Source of the DNA: an uncultured Bacteroidales bacterium
GTDB lineage: Bacteria; Bacteroidota; Bacteroidia; Bacteroidales; Muribaculaceae
DNA: 9,679 nt
Assembly (NCBI GenBank): GCA_900554715.1
Contig: USIN01000054.1
Location: 1-9,679, forward strand
Reading direction: 5' to 3'
Made by a program: the position numbers and the translations under genes. Of the stretch, positions 6,180-9,679 are shown piece by piece (the first letter of the stretch is position 1; each line of letters starts with the position of its first letter). Below the pieces are notes generated by a model. That model was not told the DNA's origin. It was given only the letters and a program-made list of their open reading frames with translations, and made no database searches.

Positions 6180-9100
6180 ATGAAGAATAAACTATTCACC
6201 ACACTCTCTGTCATCGCTTCTCTGCTGTCACCGGCTCTCACAGCCTCGGGCGCCGAAATCTGGAACGGCTCGGTCGACACCGACTGGGAAGGGCAGGGCA
6301 CAGCCGCTTCTCCTTATATTATAGGAACGGCGGCCGAGCTTGCGGGTCTCGCACAGCGCACAAACGCCGACGAAACGTTCGAAGGCAAGTATTTCAGGCT
6401 CACAGCCGACCTATGGCTCAGTGACGAGGCATCGGAGGCCGACAGGCGTCCTCTGTGGATTCCTATCGGCGATTATGCGCTCGAAAACGATGATCCCGAG
6501 AGCAATCCCGGCGGCTTTTATGCCAAAGAGCACTGGTTTAAAGGCACGTTTGACGGCAACGGCCACACAATTTACAACCTCTGGTATACAGGTACGACCG
6601 ATTTCGATGACTGGAACGACCCCTTCGGTTCGGGACAGCTCAATTTCACGGCCTGGAACAAGGCTCTCTTCGGCCTGCTTGACGGCGCTGTCATCACCAA
6701 TCTAAATATCAGAAACGCCAATATCGCCGGTACGGCATTAATCGGCGGTTTGGCCGTACGCGCCAAAAATTCGACCGTCAGCGACGTCACGGTTCATGGC
6801 TCGGTCAAGTCGGGCGACATCGAGAACGGCGGTTCGGCTGCGGCGCTCGTCGTCGAGGCCTATGACTGCCGGTTTACACGCTGCTCGGCCGACGCCAATG
6901 TCTTCGCCCGCAGCAACTCGGGCGTCCTGATAGGACGTCTTGAGGGCTCGAGCGTCGTCGACGGGTGCTCGGCTTCGGGCAAGGTGACGGGTTGTGTCAA
7001 CGTCGGCGGCCTCATCGGCGCGTCGGTGGCTGATGGCAACTCGGGCAAAGATAATGCCCCCATTGTGACAAACTCGACGGCGGCGGCAATCGTCACTGTC
7101 ATTCCCGGACGCAATCAGGGCAACAACGGCGGCGGATTCATCGGCCACAACGAGGGCTATATCGCCTGTTCGGGTGCGACCGGCGACGTCCATGTTACGG
7201 TCGACTGCGGCGCCGGTTTCTGCGACACCAATAACGGCTTCATCGAGTCGTGCTATGCCACGGGTGATGTCTATAATGAAGAATACGGCGTCACGCTCTC
7301 GCAGTTTGTCACCAGCAACGGCATTGATGTCGGCTATGAGAGCCACAAAGGCACGATATATAACTGCTTCGGCGTCGGCGCATTAAGAGCGCCCGAGGCT
7401 CCGGGCGATGTCGTCGCCGCTCCCACACGTCTGAGCCGCTTCGCCTGGGGTGCTTTCGTCTCTGCCGGCTCGGCTATCGTCGGCTGCTATTATGATTCGA
7501 CGACCACGCCTGAGCCGACCGAAGATTTCGTACCCGGCGTCAGGTCGGCGACCTCCGATGAGATGAAGTCGGCCGATTTCGTCGTCGCGCTAAACAAAAT
7601 GGCCGCTCTCACAGGGTCTTATGCATGGAAGCACAACCCCGGCGGCTATCCCCTGCCGACCGACGTCAGAGCCACTGATGTCACGCCTCTTTTCTCGGGT
7701 GGTAAGGGCACCGGGGCCGAACCGTTCCTCATCGCAACAAAAGACGATTTGAAAAATCTCTCATGGGCGGCCGGTTTCAACTGGTCTTTCACCGGCCAGT
7801 ATCTCCGTCAGACAGCCGACATCGCCCTCAACGCTCCGATGGAGCAGTGGGGCGAGCAGATGCCCGAGCTGTGGACGCCTGTCGCCGATTATCATTCAGG
7901 TAATACGGTCTGGACAAATCATTTCTGCGGTACATACGACGGCGCTTTCCACTCTGTCAGAAACCTCTATATCGATAAGAACGCGCCCATGTATGCCGGA
8001 CTCTTCGGCGTGCTCGGCTCGGGAGCGTGCATCATGAACCTCGGCGTCGTCGACGCATGGGTCGAGGGCGAGAACTATGCCGGCATACTTGTCGGCGGCG
8101 CCAAGGACCAGAACGACGGCAACGACGGCACGCGCACAGTCCTGCGTTGCTGGACCTCGGGCCATGTCACGGGTGGCTGGGGCAGCGGCGGCCTGGTCGG
8201 TGCCAACTGGGACGGGGGCGAGTTCTATCTCGTCGCCTCTTACTCGACAGCCGAGGGTTGCCGCCGCGCTTTCATCGGCGAGCGTCCTCATGCCGACACA
8301 TATATCCGTGGCTGCTGGTATGGCGGCAAAATCGACGGCGACCCGCTCGGCTATCGCGAGGGTGTGACGCTGAGCTATTTCGACTCGTCAAAAACCAAGC
8401 TCAACCTTGCCGAAGGCCGCTCTACCGAATATATGCAGAGCGCCCGCTTTGTCAACGACCTCAACTATGCCGCTGCGGCCGGCGGCTATGTCGGCGACTG
8501 GACCTACAACGCCAACGCTTACCCATCGTTCATCGGTACTAAGGCTACGGTGAACGTCACGGTTGACGACGGCATCGGTGGCAGCTTCAGTTTCAACGCC
8601 GTCAGCGGCTCGACTCTCTCGGCCCCCGTCGCTCCTGTCCGCGAGGGTTATACTTTCTCAGGCTGGTATACTGACGCATCATCCTCTCAGCTCTTTGTCT
8701 TCGGCGAGACCGCCGTCACAGAGCCTCTGACGCTCTATGCCCGGTGGACCGAAAACGTCGAGCCTGATTATGCCATCTTCAAGAATAAGTTTGCCACGAC
8801 CTTTAAAATCACTACAGCGGCACAGCTCTATGCCTTTGCAAATATTGTCAACGGCACGGCAACCGAGGTCGACCGCACCGACTTCTCGGGAAAGACTGTC
8901 ATGCTCGACGCCGACATTTACCTCAACGATGTCAGCGATTATGAGCATTGGGGTAGATTGCTGACGCCGCGTCGCTTCACTACTGTCGGATCCGAGTCGT
9001 CAGCACCGTTCAACGGCACTTTCGACGGTCAGTTCCATACAATCTACGGCATGTTTACCGAGCCCTCGCAGTCATACGCTCCGGCCGGCATGTTCGGCTA

Positions 9101-9679
9101 TCTCGGTGCTAAAGCTGTCGTCAAAGACCTGATGCTAAAGAATGTCTTTATCAACAAGGCAGCCGACACATCTGTCGCTCTTCTCGCTCATAGTCTGATC
9201 GGCACTGTCAGCCGCTGCGGCGTCGAGGGGCGTATAGTCAGTGAGCGTCAGAGTCAGAGCTATCACACTGTCGCCGGCCTGATAGTCACCGCCGAGTCAT
9301 CGTCGACGGTCGAGCAGTGCTACGCCGTGGTCGACATCAGCGTAGTCGATGATTGTGTCGGCGGACTCATCGGCAGCAGCATGGGCTCGCTTTCTGACAG
9401 CTTTGCCCGTGGCTCTGTCGTCTTTGCTGAAAACGGCCGGTTCGGCGGCGTTGTCAACAGCTTCACCAAGGCGTTTGCCCGCTTCCATGGTCTCACACCT
9501 GCCGCACTGCGAAAAAGCGGAGGCGCGGTCCGTTCCTTTGCTCCGCTTCGGATCAAAGTGACATTGGAAGGTGGTCAAAATATGGATTGTAAGATTATGA
9601 AAAAAGAGGCATTTACGGTGCTCTGCCGGGCAAAGACCTTCAAGTATGAGGACGCGGTAGCCCAGGTTCCCCAGTTCTG
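6180..9679 (+). CDS. secreted GLUG-repeat / InlB-repeat surface protein; frame runs off the end through a chimeric junction
   Basis: The frame opens with ATG at 6180 and has no stop to the window end (1166 codons), so it is 3'-partial. Residues 1-25 are a signal peptide (MKNKLFTTLSVIASLLSPAL..., likely cut after ASGA). Three related modules follow, each with the order [GxGxxxxPYxI...AxxLxxLA], a TADI/DADI strand, a TPIG/TPV element, FxGTFDGxxHTI, then LFGxLGxxAxIxNL and GLUG-like turns such as VGGLIG. Module A is about residues 26-497, B about 505-785 and C about 867-1092. Between B and C is an InlB B-repeat (791-857, GYTFSGWYT...LYARW). These form extracellular beta-helix or adhesin-like stalks in gut Bacteroidales. 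Cys recurs at repeat turns (CSASGKV, CYATGDV, CWTSGHV). After about residue 1092 the sequence is unrelated (AraC/GyrI-like; see separate entry), so the true C-terminus, including any sorting signal, is not in the window. The role is probably adhesion or glycan contact, inferred from the family. Confidence 0.85.
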   Translation, partial: MKNKLFTTLSVIASLLSPALTASGAEIWNGSVDTDWEGQGTAASPYIIGTAAELAGLAQRTNADETFEGKYFRLTADLWLSDEASEADRRPLWIPIGDYALENDDPESNPGGFYAKEHWFKGTFDGNGHTIYNLWYTGTTDFDDWNDPFGSGQLNFTAWNKALFGLLDGAVITNLNIRNANIAGTALIGGLAVRAKNSTVSDVTVHGSVKSGDIENGGSAAALVVEAYDCRFTRCSADANVFARSNSGVLIGRLEGSSVVDGCSASGKVTGCVNVGGLIGASVADGNSGKDNAPIVTNSTAAAIVTVIPGRNQGNNGGGFIGHNEGYIACSGATGDVHVTVDCGAGFCDTNNGFIESCYATGDVYNEEYGVTLSQFVTSNGIDVGYESHKGTIYNCFGVGALRAPEAPGDVVAAPTRLSRFAWGAFVSAGSAIVGCYYDSTTTPEPTEDFVPGVRSATSDEMKSADFVVALNKMAALTGSYAWKHNPGGYPLPTDVRATDVTPLFSGGKGTGAEPFLIATKDDLKNLSWAAGFNWSFTGQYLRQTADIALNAPMEQWGEQMPELWTPVADYHSGNTVWTNHFCGTYDGAFHSVRNLYIDKNAPMYAGLFGVLGSGACIMNLGVVDAWVEGENYAGILVGGAKDQNDGNDGTRTVLRCWTSGHVTGGWGSGGLVGANWDGGEFYLVASYSTAEGCRRAFIGERPHADTYIRGCWYGGKIDGDPLGYREGVTLSYFDSSKTKLNLAEGRSTEYMQSARFVNDLNYAAAAGGYVGDWTYNANAYPSFIGTKATVNVTVDDGIGGSFSFNAVSGSTLSAPVAPVREGYTFSGWYTDASSSQLFVFGETAVTEPLTLYARWTENVEPDYAIFKNKFATTFKITTAAQLYAFANIVNGTATEVDRTDFSGKTVMLDADIYLNDVSDYEHWGRLLTPRRFTTVGSESSAPFNGTFDGQFHTIYGMFTEPSQSYAPAGMFGYLGAKAVVKDLMLKNVFINKAADTSVALLAHSLIGTVSRCGVEGRIVSERQSQSYHTVAGLIVTAESSSTVEQCYAVVDISVVDDCVGGLIGSSMGSLSDSFARGSVVFAENGRFGGVVNSFTKAFARFHGLTPAALRKSGGAVRSFAPLRIKVTLEGGQNMDCKIMKKEAFTVLCRAKTFKYEDAVAQVPQF
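6255..7670 (+). repeat. GLUG module A (beta-helix repeats)
   Basis: Residues about 26-497 of the surface protein. The module head is GQGTAASPYIIGTAAELAGL, with FKGTFDGNGHTIYNLW and ALFGLLDGAVITNLNI behind it. A run of short turns with alternating V/G and C follows (GCSASGKVTGCVNVGGLIGA, GDVYNEEYG, YNCFGVG). It is the longest of the three modules. Boundaries are approximate. Confidence 0.65.
7692..8534 (+). repeat. GLUG module B
   Basis: Residues about 505-785. The head FSGGKGTGAEPFLIATKDDL matches module A, followed by TADIAL, LWTPVADY, FCGTYDGAFHSVRNL, GLFGVLGSGACIMNLGV and GSGGLVGANWD. A repeat with the pattern CWTSGHVTG occurs inside. It ends near a tryptophan/tyrosine-rich closing segment, AAGGYVGDWTYNANAYPSF, which is similar to the end of module A (TGSYAWKHNPGGYPLP). 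Confidence 0.65.
8550..8750 (+). other. InlB B-repeat (Listeria-Bacteroides repeat) domain
   Basis: Residues about 791-857 of the surface protein. The segment VNVTVDDGIGGSF followed by VREGYTFSGWYTD and LTLYARWTE carries the GYTF.GWYT...LYA.W signature of the repeat. It is a small beta-grasp-like domain used as a spacer or contact module in surface proteins. One copy is present, placed between two GLUG modules. Confidence 0.85.
8778..9455 (+). repeat. GLUG module C, cut short by the junction
   Basis: Residues about 867-1092. FKITTAAQLYAFANIVNG, then VMLDADIYL, FNGTFDGQFHTIYGMF, GMFGYLGAKAVVKDLML and VGGLIGSSMGSLSDSFARGS reproduce the module order of A and B. It stops in the middle of a GLUG turn (NGRFGGVV), where an unrelated sequence takes over. 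Compared with module A, its repeats are incomplete. Confidence 0.6.
9456..9679 (+). CDS. AraC-type HTH end plus start of GyrI-like effector-binding domain, fused in frame
   Basis: The last 74 codons do not fit the surface protein. NSFTKAFARFHGLTPAALRK is the closing helix of an AraC-family HTH (pattern SFxxAFxRFxGxTPxxxR). It is followed by a linker typical of regulators with an effector-binding domain (RSFAPLRIKVTLEGG) and then MDCKIMKKEAFTV...KTFKYEDAVAQVPQF, the first strands of a GyrI-like/AraC E_bind domain (Met codon at 9582). The final bases, TG, would complete a Trp if followed by G, as in the family's PxFW. The rest of the HTH is missing, so there is no complete start. Codon choice also becomes mixed here (gga, ggt, ttg, gta, caa) against the preceding ggc/gtc/tcg-rich sequence. 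The source genome may differ, perhaps a gut Firmicute, though this is a guess from family resemblance. Confidence 0.75.

Noticed and set aside
6738..7346. Antisense 202-codon open frame inside the surface protein gene
   Set aside because: It lies opposite the GLUG repeats and reads as an Ala/Asp/Val-rich shadow caused by gtc/gac/ggc codons on the coding strand, with no recognisable family or promoter.
8027..8542. Plus-strand 171-codon open frame in another frame of the surface protein gene
   Set aside because: It is Arg/Leu/Pro/Cys-rich, typical of a +1 shadow in GC-rich sequence, while the main frame here carries module B motifs.
9349..9561. 70-codon frame on the plus strand crossing the junction
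   Set aside because: It is out of frame with both the surface protein and the AraC/GyrI-like sequence, and matches neither.
6180..9679. A novel natural fusion of a surface protein with a cytoplasmic regulator
   Set aside because: Both partners are broken mid-domain, codon use shifts, and the join is near the window end. A chimeric join explains this better than a designed two-compartment protein.

Overview
The window reads as a piece of a moderately GC-rich Bacteroidales chromosome. A Muribaculaceae- or Alistipes-like genome would fit, but I cannot assign a genus. The evidence is the promoter style: before four or five of the genes there is a TAnnTTTG (-7) element, in three cases with a TTTG/TTG (-33) element 18-20 bases upstream. 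No clear Shine-Dalgarno sequences are seen. The protein families also fit: an AraC regulator with a weak cupin-like N-terminus, a TupA-type ATP-grasp protein, a TPR/HisKA_3 sensor kinase with a signal peptide, and a GLUG/InlB-repeat surface protein. Genes are cut at both ends, so the window may be a whole contig or an internal slice.

Layout. Positions 2-817 (+) hold the C-terminal half of a DXS/transketolase-like enzyme. Converging on it is a MATE multidrug/metabolite exporter (888-2234, -). Divergent from the exporter is an AraC-family regulator (2378-3286, +), and the gap between them carries both promoters and an inverted repeat. The regulator overlaps tail-to-tail by 49 bases with a TupA-like ATP-grasp/glycan-modification gene (3238-4155, -). 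That gene is divergent from a membrane sensor histidine kinase (4353-6128, +). A new promoter overlapping the kinase stop codon then leads into a very long reading frame (6180 to the end, +) for a secreted GLUG-repeat protein.

How the genes may work together. The AraC regulator is the natural candidate to control the divergent exporter. The kinase has no response regulator next to it and sits directly before a secreted modular protein; a functional link is possible but not shown. I see no conventional defence, mobile or CRISPR system.

The most striking feature is at the right end. The surface-protein frame passes, without a stop or frameshift, at about 9441-9462 into an unrelated sequence. 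That sequence is the last helix of an AraC-type HTH, a linker and the start of a GyrI-like effector-binding domain. Codon choice changes at the same point. I read this as a chimeric junction, either an assembly artefact at a contig end or a real recombination, and the protein should not be described as a natural fusion until reads spanning the point are checked.
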